Below are positions 1 to 9,910 of a stretch of DNA of 64,000 bases, piece after piece. Made by a program: the position numbers and the translations under genes. The stretch is from Nereocystis luetkeana (taxonomy: Eukaryota; Sar; Phaeophyceae; Laminariales; Laminariaceae). The notes under the pieces were generated by a model. That model did not search any database. It saw only the letters and a list, made by a program, of their open reading frames with translations, and was not told the origin of the DNA. The stretch spans positions 1,997,699 to 2,061,698 of the forward strand of contig JARUPZ010000035.1 of the NCBI GenBank assembly GCA_031213475.1, given 5' to 3'. Position 1 is the stretch's first letter, and every line of letters begins with the position of its first letter.

Positions 1-177
1 GTACGAGTACTTGGCACTCGTGACACGTACGTACGAGTACCGTCTGAGTGGACAACGAGGCAACGCAGGCACCACATGCCATGTGGTTACTTGACCGCGG
101 TAGAACCGGACTCCCGCTTAGGTGACAAATGACATAAAATTACACTTAAATATTTGTTTACGTTAGACGTGAGTTAA

Positions 178-423
178 ACAAAAAAAGGATTCAATTGTTG
201 AGAGCGCCTTGCAGCGTGGGTAGGCACAATTCGATGCGAGTCGACGAGGGAAGAAAAGGCTAAAATCTTCTCGCGATGAAAAAAATGAAGGCACGTACCG
301 TAGCGGGAAGGGGGGAGAAGAGCCTGCTATGTGACCCCGGATCTGAGTTACGAGTTGGAAGGAGAGAGAGAAGAAGATGGGCGAAGATGATAAATTGGAT
401 GTGCAAAAAAAAAAAAAAAAAAA
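178..423 (+). repeat. SINE S1, copy 1 (headless, with poly(A) tail)
   Basis: This copy starts inside the body of the element, after the tRNA-like head seen in the complete copies at 16.1 and 54.3 kb, and ends in a run of 19 A at 405-423. Shared landmarks are GCGTGGGTAGGCACAATTCG, TTCTCGCGAT and GTGACCCCGGATCTGAG. The poly(A) end and the tRNA head of full copies are known SINE hallmarks; activity is not inferred. Confidence 0.75.
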
Positions 424-573
424 CGAGGGAAAAAGGGGCCGAAGTATTCTCGCGACAAAAATACAAGGCATAGACCGTAGTGGGGATGGGGGGAAAGAGC
501 CTACCATACTATATATAAAATGTGACCCCGGAGCTGGCCTACGACTATTAACAGGAGGGAGAGAGAAAAAAAA
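424..573 (+). repeat. SINE S1, diverged partial copy in tandem
   Basis: Directly after the poly(A) of the preceding copy, the S1 body recurs in diverged form: TATTCTCGCGACAAAAAT, a poly-G/A stretch, then TGTGACCCCGGAGC, ending in a short A-run. It could be a tandem insertion or a second SINE that landed in the first tail. Confidence 0.6.
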
Positions 574-839
574 GGCCGAGAGAATAGGGAATGGGAAAAG
601 AGAAAAACTAAAAAGAGTGAAAGTTGGACTATTGCAGGCCCGCGTTTTCGGGGATATCGTACTTCGTAAATGTGCAAGAGTGCTTTGGCTTGGCTTGGAA
701 GAAACGGCGTGGCATAAACTATGTAGCGCGCCGAGAGCCGAGAACTCTGACGCAAGTTTAGCGCTCGCGTGCATATACGTCGCTGGTTGCTTGACCCCAC
801 CTATTCTTCGCCTACACCTGTCACTCTACCAGGTACAAA

Positions 840-940
840 ACCGAGCGGAGCGAAAGGTCAGGGCGGGGGTCGAACCGTTTCATTCGTCACGGGGCCGAGG
901 CCACGCCGGCTCGCGCTGCAAAGCCGAGGCACCCCGCGGA
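840..940. repeat. GC-rich repeat family H, copy 1
   Basis: A GC-rich block with GAGCGAAAGGTCAGGGCGGG and GGCCGAGGCCACGCCGGCTC. Related blocks lie at 1730-1860 and 2783-2935. I see no open frame conserved among the three, so I treat it as a non-coding repeat of unknown type. Confidence 0.4.
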
Positions 941-958
941 CCTTTAGCTTTAGCCTCT

Positions 959-1047
959 CCGGGACCCCGAGATGGTACCCAATACAATGGTTGGTGGCTC
1001 TAGCGTTATCACCCGTCTATCTGTAAGAGTGAGCGCCCAGCACTATT
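959..1047 (+). repeat. Repeat family I, copy 1
   Basis: About 88 bases starting GGGACCCCGAGATGG and running through TGGTTGGTGGCTCTAGCGTT to GAGCGCCCAGCA. It closely matches 23477-23565, where the same landmarks recur in the same order and spacing. No coding signal; the class is unknown. Confidence 0.55.
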
Positions 1048-1305
1048 AATACCACGGGTATATAGACGATCATGCTGCACCACCGGGGTCCTCGTGCCGT
1101 GCCCTTCCTTCCTTCCTTCCTTTTTACATTAAAAAAAAAGAAGAAAGTACAAGAAACAAAAAGAAGAAGAAGAAGAAACAAAAACAAACTTCGTACCAGG
1201 TATGTATCATCCCTCGAATCACGCAGCAGTAGTGGCCGTTGCTGCTGCTGTGATCGCCACTTCTTCGTCCGCCAGTTCGTCTCTCTAAAGTCACCTGTGA
1301 GAGGG

Positions 1306-1402
1306 TTAACCCTTTCAGAGCTGCAGTTCCGTTTTGGGGACAATTCAGCCAAAGTCTAAGTAGTTTGTCCCCGGAACGGGACTGCAGTCCCAGAAGGGTT
1401 AA
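1306..1402. repeat. Family B MITE flanked by TTAA
   Basis: An 89-base near-palindrome, ends CCCTTTC...AGAAGGG, with TTAA at 1306-1309 and again at 1399-1402. Both arms carry a CTGCAG core and a GGGGACAA/TTGTCCCC pair. TTAA duplication and CCC-starting ends are known features of piggyBac-type elements; assigning this MITE to that class is inference. Confidence 0.75.
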
Positions 1403-1404
1403 CG

Positions 1405-1620
1405 TTAACCCTTCTGGGGCAAAACTGCAGTCCCGTTTTGGGGACACCTTATTACGGGACCATAGTAAATAGAACCAAATATTGTTATTAATAGTAAAAA
1501 TAGGCAAATATATAGGATTTTGTGTCTACCGTAGGTTCTTTTTACTATGGTCCCTCGTAATAGTTGAAACTTGAATGGTTTGTCCCCAAAAAACGGGACT
1601 GACTGGAGTTTTAGCCCTAA
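1405..1620. repeat. Family B MITE interrupted by a family A MITE
   Basis: A second family B element begins at 1409 straight after a TTAA (1405-1408). Its left arm runs to about 1447 (CAAAACTGCAGTCCCGTTTT, GGGGACAC). Family A then occupies 1451-1561, and the right B arm resumes near 1562 (TTTGTCCCC, then CGGGACTG, to TTTTAGCCCTAAAA). The order of insertion is clear: A jumped into B. Confidence 0.7.
1453..1560 (+). repeat. Family A MITE nested in family B
   Basis: Ends ACGGGACCATAGTAAATAG and TTTACTATGGTCCCTCGT, flanked by TA. The inner part has the family landmarks ATATTGTTA and TATAGGATTTTGTG. Its length, complementary ends and TA flanks fit a Tc1/mariner-type non-autonomous element; that class is inferred from the flank only. 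Confidence 0.8.
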
Positions 1621-1729
1621 AACGTGAGTGTAGTAGCACTTTTGTGTACGTACCAGGTATAGTCTAAAGTGTACGTTGCTCGCTGACGCACATACGTACT
1701 GCTCGTTGCGTACCTACACATTGGACCTG

Positions 1730-1860
1730 CCGAGTGGAAAGTCGCCGGCGGCTCGACACACCCGCGGAGGCCGAGGCCACAGCAGCAGTGGCTCGCGCTG
1801 CCGTGGGCCACGCCAGCCGCACGCCACGCCACGCGGCAGCTCGCTCGGGCTGCGAAACAA
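1730..1860. repeat. GC-rich repeat family H, copy 2
   Basis: Begins CGAGTGGAAAGTCGCCGGCG and contains GCCGAGGCCACAGCAGCAG and CACGCCAGCCGCACGCC. It resembles 2783-2935 most closely (shared CGAGTGGAAAGT start and CACGCCAGCCG core). Overlapping frames are open on both strands because of base composition, and none looks like a protein family. Confidence 0.4.
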
Positions 1861-2448
1861 ACTGCACGCGTACATGCGTGCGTACGTACGTACGTACGTA
1901 CCTGGTATACGAGTATTTTTTTTCATTATTTAAATTTATTTTCCATCTCATTGTGAATAACTCAGTCATTATTTTCCTCCTGTTCCCTTCTATTACAACA
2001 GCAGTGGGCGCCCAGCGTTAAGAAACGTCCACTTGGTTGTCCAGGATCAAACGTCTCATTTTTTTCCCGACCTTGATGTAACTCTTTTGTATAGGGTTTG
2101 GAGTTGGCCCGTGCGTCTTGACGTAATTTTCTTGATTGTTCGTGCCGATCTGAGTCTATTTTTTTCAACATGATATTCTTTTTATCTGCAGGCGCCCCAC
2201 TGCACCAGTAGTATTTACAGTACACGTACACCAAGTATGACGCTTTGCTCGTTATAAGCCTGTGCTACGCTGTCCCGAGATATAGTCAACGTTTGTGCCA
2301 CTATAAACTACTGTATTGACACACAAATGCTCCGTATGTTTCGGGACATAGTCGTACCCTGGCAGCACCTGCTGGTACGTACTCTGTCTGCTGTACGTAG
2401 TACGTGCGTGTTTCTTCCTGGTTGTTGCCCAAAATATTTGATAGTATA

Positions 2449-2529
2449 CCGCTCTCGTCCGGAAATGTAAGGAACCGTTTATTCTCAATATTTCTACTTG
2501 AACCGTCCCTATATTTCCGGACAGGGTGG
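2449..2529. repeat. Family D MITE
   Basis: An 81-base near-palindrome whose arms are CGTCCGGAAATGTAAGGAAC and CCCTATATTTCCGGACAG. TA precedes it (2447-2448) and follows it (2530-2531). The terminal bases are CCGCTC and GGGTGG. Confidence 0.7.
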
Positions 2530-2567
2530 TATTTTCTCCGTCTCAGTTAGTCTGTGGGCATAATTAT

Positions 2568-2660
2568 TAATAGCATCTCTCTGGGATAAGGAATCAGGAC
2601 GGACACTGGGTGTACCGGTCAGTTGGGTAGAAGGAACGGTTTCATGGGAAGGTAACACGC
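2568..2660 (+). repeat. Repeat family J, copy 1
   Basis: Shares ATCTC..TGGGATAAGGAATCAGGA, the word GACACTGG, then AGTTGGGTAGAAGGAACGGTT with 15549-15665. The second copy has an extra stretch of about 28 bases in the middle. The class is unknown. Confidence 0.45.
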
Positions 2661-2782
2661 ACCTTGATGCTCATACGACGTACCAAGTACGTACCAGGCA
2701 TATACCTGTTTTTGGTTATTGCTTTACGTGCATACCTGGTGTATATTAATATTAATATTAGTAGTAATAGTGTACCCAAGTA

Positions 2783-2935
2783 CCGAGTGGAAAGTTAGGG
2801 CGGGTCGACATGTCGACACACATTCGGCGCGGCCGAAGCAATGGCAGCTCGCGTCACCGTTGCCACGCCAGCCGTGCTCCAGGTCAGCCGCACTTCCACG
2901 CCCGCCGCACGCAGCGGCAGAGTACGACTTCGGGG
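2783..2935. repeat. GC-rich repeat family H, copy 3
   Basis: Begins CGAGTGGAAAGTTAGGGCGG like the copy at 1730 and shares CACGCCAGCCG and CGCACGCAGCGGCAG type blocks. No coding assignment. Confidence 0.4.
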
Positions 2936-3266
2936 CAATGGGCGGCAAGGTTGCGTTTCCATGTACGTATTGTATCCCAGCTACCATGTATAAATAGATA
3001 AATAGTTACAATCAACCGAGATATTATTGATGTTGGATGTGCGTATCTGTGGGCCATGACAGCACGGCACTATGTAGTGCTCTCCCTAATAGTGGTGTCG
3101 GTGTGCGCCACCTATTGCAGTGTAACAATACCGGCAGCATATAGCGGCAACAGCCACTACAAGACCTCACAATACGGCACTATATATAGCGGCAACCGGC
3201 ACCACAGGTATATAGCTACAGCAGCGTGGGCCCGCCATGAACCTTTTCAGGACCGCACCCCAGTTT

Positions 3267-3420
3267 AACGGACTGCAGTCTCGTTTTGGGGACGACTGGG
3301 GACAAATTACTTGGAATTTGAGTGCCTTGTCCCCAAAACGGGACTGGAGTTCTATAGGGGGGTTAATGGAAAAAACTGCTTAGAATTTGACTGGGTTGTT
3401 CCCAAAACGGGACTGCTGTT
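3267..3420. repeat. Family B MITE plus a duplicated right arm
   Basis: The left arm ACGGACTGCAGTCTCGTTTT and right arm TGTCCCCAAAACGGGACTGG are seen, ending GGGGGGTTAA near 3366. A second right-arm-like segment (TTGTTCCCAAAACGGGACTG) follows to 3420, probably a degraded second copy. Confidence 0.6.
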
Positions 3421-3462
3421 TGCCCCACGCGTAAAAGGGCCAAGAATGTGGCTATTAATACT

Positions 3463-3570
3463 AAGGGGGACCATAGTAAATAGGACCAAATATTGTTAGC
3501 AACAATAGGGAATTATATGGGTTTTTGTGCGTACCGTAGGTCCTATTTACTATGTATGGTCCCCCGTAAT
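3463..3570 (+). repeat. Family A MITE
   Basis: Ends AGGGGGACCATAGTAAATAG and TATGGTCCCCCGTAAT. An extra TATG near the right end (TTACTATGTATGGTCC) is absent from sister copies and looks like a local duplication. Confidence 0.8.
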
Positions 3571-4469
3571 AGAAAAAACACACCGATAATGCTCATTTTT
3601 GGATCGAACCTGAAATAAAAATGGCTTATTCATACGAAAGAGACCCTCGGTTTTGGGCGGCCAAGAGAGCAAAAAGAGCAATGCAAAGGAAAAGAGCAAC
3701 ACGTATGGCCCGAGCTTCAACAAGAAAACGTGTGTGTTTTGGCCTTCAGGTTGAGCTCAATCAAGAAACTCGTGCTATTTAATAGGCCCTCACACTTGAC
3801 CTAAACAACTGAAACCATTGATGCACGTTCTCAGTGACTTCAGTTTTTTATTGGTTTTGTTATATTTTTTCTGAAGCCGTTAAAAAAAAAAAAAAAAAAA
3901 TAAGAAGAAGAGGGCTCGTAGACGAGAGCACGCGTACGTACAACAGCAGTAGCATGATGAATCTGCCGCTAGAGCTGTATGGTACAGACGAGCAGGCCGC
4001 CCTGGGCGCGTGGGTGCTGCTACTGCCCGAGGCGAATGTCGCCCCTTACGAGACGGTCTCTGTTGCGAGCCCGACTCCACGCACCATGAGCAGAGATCGG
4101 GAAGGCGACTTAATTCTATCATCTCCCAATGTCCACCAGATCATGCCATATCATGCCGACATTTGTGCATCGACGCGTCTGTTGTTTTTTTTTCGGTACT
4201 GCTGCGCAGCAGACAGGAGTGCGCGGAACCGTACTACTCTGCGCCTCTGCGCCTTTACTGGTACGCAGACGCGACCTGGTGTACAACATGGCGAGTACCT
4301 GCAGGGATATCGGTGATTTCAGTGGCAACGCGGAGGGTGTGTGCGGATCGGGCTGATGGATGGCCCCGCATGAATGAACTTCACGCACAGGATCTACAAG
4401 CAGCATTTCATATTACAGCAGTGTACCAGTAGTATATTTGGCTACATTAATTGTGTGTTCGTTTCCTAT

Positions 4470-4573
4470 TACGGGGGACCATAGTTAATAGGACCAAATT
4501 TTGTTAGTAAAAATGGTTAAATATAGAGGTTTTTATGTATACCATAGGTCCTATTAACTATGGTCCCCCGTAA
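4470..4573 (+). repeat. Family A MITE, TTAATAGG subtype
   Basis: Ends TACGGGGGACCATAGTTAAT and ATTAACTATGGTCCCCCGTA. This subtype has AGTTAATAGG where most copies have AGTAAATAGG, shared with the copies at 5013 and 25437. It serves as the uninterrupted reference for the copy at 5013. Confidence 0.85.
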
Positions 4574-4824
4574 ATAGTTGTGAATGCCTGGTGGGCGGTT
4601 TTGTTGCTAGTGGCTGCAGGTTTTGCAGTCTTTTTTTGTGTGCCACTCCCGGCTCTCACCGCCATCCAGAATTCGAGGCAAGGGATCGTCACCCTTCCCC
4701 CCAATATCCGGCATGAACAATAATAATAATAAAAAAAAACATTCTCGTGCATAAGAAAAAACACGCTCCAATACCTTCGGTGGACAAGAAACGCGGGATA
4801 AAAAAGGAAGTTACATGGCCTTCG

Positions 4825-4920
4825 CCCTTTTTTTTAGGACTGCAGTCAGTCCCGTTTTGGAGACAAACTACTTGGGAATTGACGGGTTAGGCCCGAAAAC
4901 GGGACTGCAGTCCTGAAACG
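4825..4920. repeat. Family B MITE
   Basis: Left arm CCCTTTTTTTTAGGACTGCA, with a repeated CAGT in the core, and right arm AACGGGACTGCAGTCCTGAA. The TTAA flanks are not intact. Confidence 0.65.
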
Positions 4921-5012
4921 GCAAAACAAAAAAAACTGAGGCACACTCCGAAGAGGATAAGGATGCCCATACTCTGCTCTGTACTCCACAGGCCACACTC
5001 TTACCACACAAT

Positions 5013-5117
5013 TACGGGGGACCATACTTAATAGGACCAAATATTGTTAGTAAAAATGGTTAAATATACAGTTTTTTATGTATACCATACCAGGTAGGTC
5101 CTATTAACTATCGTAAT
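5013..5117 (+). repeat. Family A MITE carrying a TACCAGGTA insertion
   Basis: The left end TACGGGGGACCATACTTAAT is good; the right end is eroded (ATTAACTATCGTAATA). Compared with the copies at 4470 and 25437, which read ATACCATAGGTCC, this one reads ATACCATACCAGGTAGGTCC. It has gained seven bases, CCAGG plus a second TA. Confidence 0.8.
5088..5096. other. TACCAGGTA palindrome inside a family A MITE
   Basis: Exact TACCAGGTA. Two sister elements show the empty site as a single TA, so this is a datable 5-base insertion with a TA duplication. It is one of about 45 such palindromes in the window. Confidence 0.8.
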
Positions 5118-5184
5118 ACCACGCCGGCGAATCCCGTGTGTTCCAAGCGATTCCACACGCGCAACGGACCCTTTTTTGTATATA

Positions 5185-5262
5185 CCGCAAGTCGCGTTTG
5201 GGGGGGACACTACTTGGGATTTGACCGGTTTGTCCCCAAAACGGGACTGCAGTACTGAATGG
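5185..5262. repeat. Family B MITE, truncated
   Basis: Starts at GCAAGTCGCGTTTGGGGG, missing the outer left arm, and keeps the right arm TTTGTCCCCAAAACGGGACT and GCAGTACTGAA. Confidence 0.55.
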
Positions 5263-5309
5263 GGTTGAGTGGGCAACCGGCACTATAGAGGGGCCACTAC
5301 TCTGTAGTA

Positions 5310-5418
5310 TTTCGGGGGGCCATATTAAATAGGACCTACGTACGGTACACACCAAAATCTAAAGATTTCGCTATTTTCACGAACAATATGTGGTCCTATT
5401 TACTATGCTCCCCCGTAA
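5310..5418 (-). repeat. Family A MITE, reverse orientation
   Basis: Left end TTCGGGGGGCCATATTAAAT and right end TATTTACTATGCTCCCCCGT; the interior (AACAATATGTGGTCC) shows the reverse orientation of the family. Confidence 0.8.
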
Positions 5419-5925
5419 ATAGTACCCTGGTAATATATACCAGTACCAGGTACTGCAAGGGTATATACTGGTATAATTTTCTTTAGGGTATCATAGTATT
5501 AATAGTGTCGATCTGTATGCGGTGAGCCGAATCAACCCTTTTTAATGCTGCAAGATTATTCCATACTAATTCCAAGTAGTTTCTCACAAAAAAAAAACGT
5601 GCTTGCAGCAGTTGGTAACACCCCTCCCGTCCATTCGGACCAATTTCCGAGCTGGGAAAAAAAGGCCAAAAGGGTGGGAGGGAGGGACTGCAAACTGCAA
5701 ACGAAACGCCGAGAGACGAGATGGTGCGTGCGGCGCATCCACAAAAAAAAACAGGAAAGAATATATCATCCCAACGAACTGATGTGTACCGATAATACAC
5801 CTATGTATATCATGTCCACATTCTTCACCACGAACCGACTTTAGAATTCGTACGTACGTATGGGATTAGTTTCTGCGGTGGTTCAACTTGAAGGATCAAT
5901 ATCGCCGCCCCTGTTAACTATAACC

Positions 5926-6236
5926 CCTTTAGGACTGCAGTCCCGTTTGAGGGACAAATCACTTAGGTTCATTCTTATCGGAGAGCGTTTTTCCCATAAT
6001 TTCCAAAGTTTGGAAATAGTTGGAGATATGTATCAATATGCGGAGGCGTTCTGTCACTATTCGTAAAATTCTCCGGAACCAAAAATATCAAGTTCGTTAA
6101 CATTCCAATATTTGGAAAAAAAAAACCAGGAAAATAAGGAAGATTGAAAAATTGCGCGAAAAAAATGTCGTAAAATTGGGAAAAAAAAGCTCTCCGATAA
6201 GAATGACCCTTAGAACTTGAATGGTTCGTGCCCAGA
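5926..6236. repeat. Family B MITE split by element C
   Basis: The left arm CCCCTTTAGGACTGCAGTCC runs to 5966 (GGGACAAATCACTTAG). Element C fills 5967-6208, then the B right arm resumes as CTTAGAACTTGAATGGTTCG, TGCCCAGAAG. Confidence 0.6.
5967..6208. mobile_element. Element C: 242-bp TIR element with CTTAG target duplication
   Basis: The left end, GGTTCATTCTTATCGGAGAG, and the right end, CTCTCCGATAAGAATGACC, are inverted repeats differing by one base. CTTAG occurs directly outside both ends (5962-5966 and 6209-6213), a clean 5-base target-site duplication (or 3-base TTA within it). The interior is AT-rich with no open frame, so it is non-autonomous. The host site is a family B MITE. Confidence 0.8.
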
Positions 6237-6611
6237 AGCCGGCGTCCCCGGTGGCTTGGTAGGTGGTCCGCGTGCCTATCAAGATCAATTTCGGGGGCTC
6301 AAGTCTCACCGAGTTCATGCTCGTACCAAAGCAGTAGGGACTTTTTTTTCCATGAAAAAAAATGATTAGCGGAAAGCGCGAGAGCGTGAGTTAGCTACAT
6401 TCGATGAAAATCGACGAACAGTGGAAATGCTGAACCCTGTGCGCGACAAAAAATGAAGGCACGTACCGGGGGGGGGGGGGGGAGGGACGACACCTGTGAC
6501 CACAGCTTGTCCAGAAGATCGCTGAGGGTAAAACCTCCTACGAGTAGGCTGGAAAGTACACGTGACAATAAAAAATAATAAAAAGAACGTTTCGTTGGGG
6601 ACGAATTATTT

Positions 6612-6780
6612 AACTCTGTTAGGACCGCAGTCCCGTTCTGGGGACAAACTACTTAGAATTTGAGTGGTTCGTCCCTAATACGCGACTGCGGTTCTAAAAG
6701 GGTTGACAACTTGACTGGTTCATCCCCCCTGAACTCAAAACGCGACTGCACTCCTGACAAAAAAGGGTTGCCGGTTGGAA
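6612..6780. repeat. Family B MITE followed by a half copy
   Basis: The full copy has GTTAGGACCGCAGTCCCGTT on the left and GCGACTGCGGTTCTAAAAGG on the right, ending AAAAGGGTTGA. A second right arm follows (AAAACGCGACTGCACTCC to AAAAAAGGGTT). Confidence 0.6.
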
Positions 6781-6850
6781 GAGCCGGGCACGTTCTTGGG
6801 GACAAACCGCTTAGGGTTAGAGCCGGATGATTTTTGCACTGCTGTATACA

Positions 6851-6971
6851 TTACGGGGGACCATAGTAAATAGGACCAAATATTGTCAATAAAAATAGGT
6901 AAATGTATACCTGGTAGGTTTTTGTGTGTACCGTAGGTCCTACTGGAGTATTTACTATGGTCCCCCATAAT
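6851..6971 (+). repeat. Family A MITE carrying two TA-bounded insertions
   Basis: Ends TTACGGGGGACCATAGTAAA and TTTACTATGGTCCCCCATAA. Two short insertions separate it from its sisters. TACCTGGTA at 6908-6916 replaces the TA before GGTTTTTGTG. TACTGGAGTA at 6941-6950 replaces the TA before TTTACTATGG. Confidence 0.85.
6908..6916. other. TACCTGGTA palindrome inside a family A MITE
   Basis: Sister copies have a plain TA here. The difference is CCTGG plus a duplicated TA, the same event as at 5088-5096 but with the central base changed from A to T. Confidence 0.8.
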
Positions 6972-7339
6972 AGAAAAAAATGGGATCAGCCCCTCTTGGG
7001 TCAGCGACAGAAACAACAACGGGTGCCATCAACCGCCTATATAAGAGCGGCTTGAAGGCCCAGCCAGAAGTAGTGCGGGTAGGATCATGCCGCCTGCCGC
7101 CCGTGCCGCGCGATTCCTTTCATTGTAACCGTAGCATTAAGCAGGGACGTCAATCTTGTATCGCCCCCCCGAAATCGTCATTATTTTTTTTTCGTCAGTT
7201 TATCCCTCTTTCGAAATCTCGAACAAGTGGTGGCAAGCTCTACTGTCCGAGGGGGTGTGATATGTCAAGGGGGTGTAATATCTCATCACACGTGATACCA
7301 GCATATACACGTTATCATGCGTGCTACCGTATATATAGC

Positions 7340-7640
7340 ACGCTAAAGATAGCCCCCCCCCCCCCCCCCCCTTCCCCCGGGAGGAGACTTTTGCGATACA
7401 CCACATAATTTCTCCCAAGCTACATCATAATAAGGGCAGGCAGGCAGGCACACTCAAAACGAGAGCGGCGCGGCGTTGGGACGGTAGATCTCGCCGAGCT
7501 GAGCTTCTTTCCGCAGACAGACACGTCTGGGATATATACATCGCGGCTCGGTCGCACCCTCCTCCCCGTTGCGTTGTCGAGAGAGCAAAAAAAAACTTCG
7601 ATAAAAAAATCGTCATGGGGGGGTGGGGGGGGGGGGGGGT
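7340..7640. repeat. C-tract and G-tract pair
   Basis: A long C-run (about 7352-7371) is followed about 240 bases later by a broken G-run (about 7616-7640). The flanks both contain CACACGTG-type words with GATACC or TTATAC. They may be eroded inverted ends of one element. No gene is visible here. Confidence 0.35.
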
Positions 7641-8826
7641 TACCCTATCACACGTGTTATACGACGGCGGTAGTGTGTTGTTTTTCTCACACGTGTTATA
7701 CCGCTGCCTGCCGTACCAGTACAAGGCAGTGCGGTACCAGGCATACGGTACGTACACGTAATACGGCGGTACAAAGTATCATGTAGGTTTTGCGACCGTT
7801 CCTGGGTTTGACGAGTGACGAGCGGTTTTTCGACGACCCCGTGTTCAACCATCTCATTTTCTCCCATGACAGTATTACCACAACTATTGCTGCTGTGCTG
7901 CCGTAGCACACCAGGTACCTGATACCTGGTAAGTCACACGCGTTCTTCGTGATGTTGTCGTCCTGCCGACTCCGCTCCCCCCCCCCCGCTCAGAGCCGGG
8001 GGAGGGCGGTCTGGGTAATCTGGCAACTCATTTATGCCTCATATCATACGTAACGATCAACACTCGAAAAAATAAATACCAGGTACAAAAAAAAACACGA
8101 ACTACCAACAAAGCTGTGATGAAGAAGACTATTTTTTAAAATTATTCTTAAAACTCATTTCTGCAAGTGTGATGCTTCAGTCGCTCGTGGTATTATGGCA
8201 CGTTCACATATCGCACGATACAACACGCAAGATAGATAACACACGCCCTCGGACGATTTTCCTAGCTGGGTTTTATCGATAACGGGGAGGGCGTCGTACT
8301 GAATACGACGAGCGATGATTCGTCTACGCAACCCTTCTCGACGAACTACAGCGCACTACTTCCAAAGCCATAATATTCGTTGAGTGTGCCCCCCCCCATG
8401 TTCTGGAGGAAGCCGGGTCTGAACTTAGTCCCGGGGGGTGTGTTATCTCACCACCCTATTTAATAGTGCGATAGTGTTATACGGTATACTGCTGCAGGTA
8501 GCGACTTCGCACTAAAACCTGTATGATACATGAAGTCAACACACCCCGTGTTTCAGCACGCTCTGTTTGGTGGAAGCACTTTACCCAGACCCTGCCTGTA
8601 AATACATCGTAAATCGTGTACAACCACCACCACGCTACGAACAAGAAACAAGAAGAGACGTGTTGCGCAGGTTGCAAAGTTTTGGCATCAATCAAATGAA
8701 TCAATCAGTAGTCGAACTCGTTAAAGCTGACGTATTTGTGATAAATTTATCAAGGCGTACCAGGTACCTGGTACGAGTTTTGCGGGAAAAATATTTTCGA
8801 TCTCACAGCTGCTGAAATTGTCTCTT

Positions 8827-9149
8827 GGATTTTTCACACCTGGAACAGATCATCTACAGATTAGATAGATAAGATAGATGATCTAGATCCTTACCTGCCG
8901 TTGTGAGAGGTTGTGCAGGATCCGCACAGCACAGATCCAACCCAGGAAACATGCCCTAGACCACGCAGATTACGAGGCTCCCTCCCACTCGGCAGCATGA
9001 GCTATATCATACAGATCACACAGATCACACAGACTATACAGATCACACAGATCATACAGATCAGGAATACCTCTACCTGCCCTGAAATATCTAGACCATT
9101 AAGTGATCTATAGATGATCTGCATGACCTGTCCCGGGTGTGAAAAATTC
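8827..9149. mobile_element. Putative TIR element E (about 323 bp)
   Basis: The left end GGATTTTTCACACCTGGAAC and the right end GTCCCGGGTGTGAAAAATTC are imperfect inverted repeats (18 of 20 match). The interior holds GATCTA-rich DNA and a 9-base minisatellite. No target duplication is obvious, and there is no coding capacity. Confidence 0.45.
9011..9064 (+). repeat. 9-bp minisatellite (ACAGATCAC, six units)
   Basis: Six consecutive 9-base units of ACAGATCAC with substitutions in the third, fifth and sixth units. It reads as an Ile-Thr-Gln repeat in one frame, but there is no surrounding gene. Confidence 0.7.
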
Positions 9150-9469
9150 GAAACAATGTGGCACAGGCCTCCGGGATTCGAGGTCTGGAGTTCTTGCTGG
9201 CCCTGGCTGGATTTATCATCTGGGTAAACGGGCGCGCTCTATACTGCTACTGTAACTTGTGGTGGTCCGGGGACATCCGAGATACATCACCGGGTTTCCT
9301 CTGTGGATGTCGATCACCACGTGTTGCTGCAGAGAGTGGGGGCGCGCAGTTGTTGTACTGCTGTGGATGGTCTCCCGCTGTCCCTGTCTTTCTTTTTTCT
9401 GTACTCCCCACGTCCCTTTCGTCCTGTGGGTTCCGTCTGGGTTGGGGGAGGGTGTACTTGTACTCGATA

Positions 9470-9575
9470 GGAGAGATGTACTCGACCTCATGCATGGCCG
9501 TGGTCGTATTTCTAGGGTGGGGGGGGGGGGGGGAGGCTGTGGTAGTCTGGGGACATCCGGGGTACCAAAAGCCCT
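9470..9575. repeat. Family F-like G-tract repeat
   Basis: Contains GAGATGTACTCGACCTCATG and GCATGGCCGTGGTCGTAT next to a G-run of about 14 bases. These are the family F landmarks in reverse. A flanking GGGGACATCCG(A/G)G word occurs at both 9270 and 9550. Confidence 0.45.
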
Positions 9576-9745
9576 TCAGCGTACGCAACGGCTCCCGCTT
9601 CTTTTATTTTCATGTGAATATACTGAGCGTGGTATCCGTATTAGCAGGGTCAATTTTTTTATACAACGACCGCATTCTGCTGGGTACGTACATACCAGGT
9701 TGTTTGCTATATTGGCGTAACCTGTGCCTGGTATATATTTTATCA

Positions 9746-9821
9746 CCAGGTCCTGAAATATAAGTACCGTTTCGATCGGATATTGCTATGCAAACGTTAC
9801 TTATATATTGGGACAGAGTGG
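9746..9821. repeat. Family D MITE
   Basis: The arms are TCCTGAAATATAAGTACCG and ATATTGGGACAGAGTGG; TA follows on the right (9822-9823), while the left end is eroded to CACCAGG. Confidence 0.6.
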
Positions 9822-9830
9822 TAACAAATA

Positions 9831-9910
9831 TTACTCTGGACGAAAATGTAAGGACCGTTTGGGCATAAATATGATGACTAAATGGTCCTGACATTTACGT
9901 CCAGAGCAGT
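9831..9910. repeat. Family D MITE, GGACG subtype
   Basis: The arms are ACTCTGGACGAAAATGTAAG and TGACATTTACGTCCAGAGCA. This subtype (GGACG instead of GTCCC in the arm) is shared with the copies at 14092 and 42057. Confidence 0.6.

Noticed and set aside
163-774. Long minus-strand open frame of 203 codons
   Set aside because: It is the complement of SINE S1 copies; Phe/Ser/Leu-rich composition comes from the poly-pyrimidine strand.
3056-3268. 70-codon frame with hydrophobic start
   Set aside because: The rest is a short TATAGCGGCAAC-type repeat, and it ends in a family B MITE.
9158-9763. 201-codon frame starting with GTG
   Set aside because: It overlaps a G-run repeat and another open frame on each strand; no ATG start and no motif.
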